From contig CACZXN010000016.1 in the NCBI GenBank assembly GCA_902785075.1, positions 17,771-50,353 on the forward strand: DNA of 32,583 bases. The letters run 5' to 3'. This document shows, piece by piece, positions 32,577-32,583 of this stretch; position 1 is the first letter of the stretch, and each line of letters opens with the position of its first letter. The notes under the pieces were generated by a model that saw nothing but the letters and a program-made list of their open reading frames with translations, had not been told where the DNA came from and did no database searches. Made by a program: the position numbers and the translations under genes. This DNA comes from an uncultured Bacteroidales bacterium. Its GTDB lineage: Bacteria > Bacteroidota > Bacteroidia > Bacteroidales > Bacteroidaceae.

Positions 32577-32583
32577 AAGAAAA

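Overview
The window looks like chromosome from a Bacteroidales species, most likely Prevotellaceae. Evidence: promoters of the Bacteroidetes type (TTTG-like -33 box, about 19 bases, TAnnTTTG -7 box), no Shine-Dalgarno sites before most genes, a ribosomal protein S16 with a long Ala/Glu tail, lipoproteins with acidic residues after the lipobox Cys, BACON and fasciclin surface proteins, and a GH106/CE12 pectin pair. I see no tRNA, rRNA, IS element, prophage or CRISPR array.

Layout. (1) 1-421: C-terminal tail of a large surface protein, ended by a bidirectional terminator. (2) 544-5925, minus strand: mannose-1-phosphate guanylyltransferase, a BadF/BadG-type sugar kinase, a polytopic membrane protein, and a beta-propeller lipoprotein with a CxxCH motif. 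(3) 6080-6649, minus: rpsP. (4) 7105-16039, plus: iorA, iorB, an aryl-CoA ligase, a double-ACT protein, a sodium:solute symporter, a second aryl-CoA ligase, an aminotransferase and a hotdog thioesterase. This is a coherent arylacetate / aromatic amino acid module behind one clear promoter. (5) 16061-19891, plus: CE12-type acetylesterase and GH106-type rhamnosidase, closely following the module. (6) 19881-24443, minus: SulP transporter, then a nucleoside kinase overlapping an ATP-grasp protein of unknown role. (7) 24704-26761, plus: fasciclin lipoprotein. (8) 26857-28369, minus: candidate small RNA, lipoprotein, flavodoxin-like lipoprotein. (9) 28558-31261: divergent surface-glycan cassette (IspD/TarI-like cytidylyltransferase and SDR against LicD). 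(10) 31269-32553, minus: rmuC with a damaged 3' end.

How the parts may work together. The module in region 4 fits import of arylacetates (SSS symporter), activation to aryl-CoA (two AMP-forming ligases), reductive carboxylation to arylpyruvates (IorAB) and transamination to aromatic amino acids, with the ACT protein as a possible product sensor. AMP-forming ligases favour this assimilatory direction over fermentation, but the sequence alone cannot prove direction.

The most unusual structural signal is a family of 9-base tandem repeats (roughly ATG-R-G-R-C-Y-W). It occurs at seven places between 523 and 14247 and nowhere in the rest of the window. All seven copies run the same way on the + strand whichever way the neighbouring genes point. 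One array lies inside a gene, where it encodes the signal peptide as five tripeptides; another supplies a stop codon. The other strong anomaly is the rmuC gene, whose lost C-terminal end is still readable in another frame next to the current stop.
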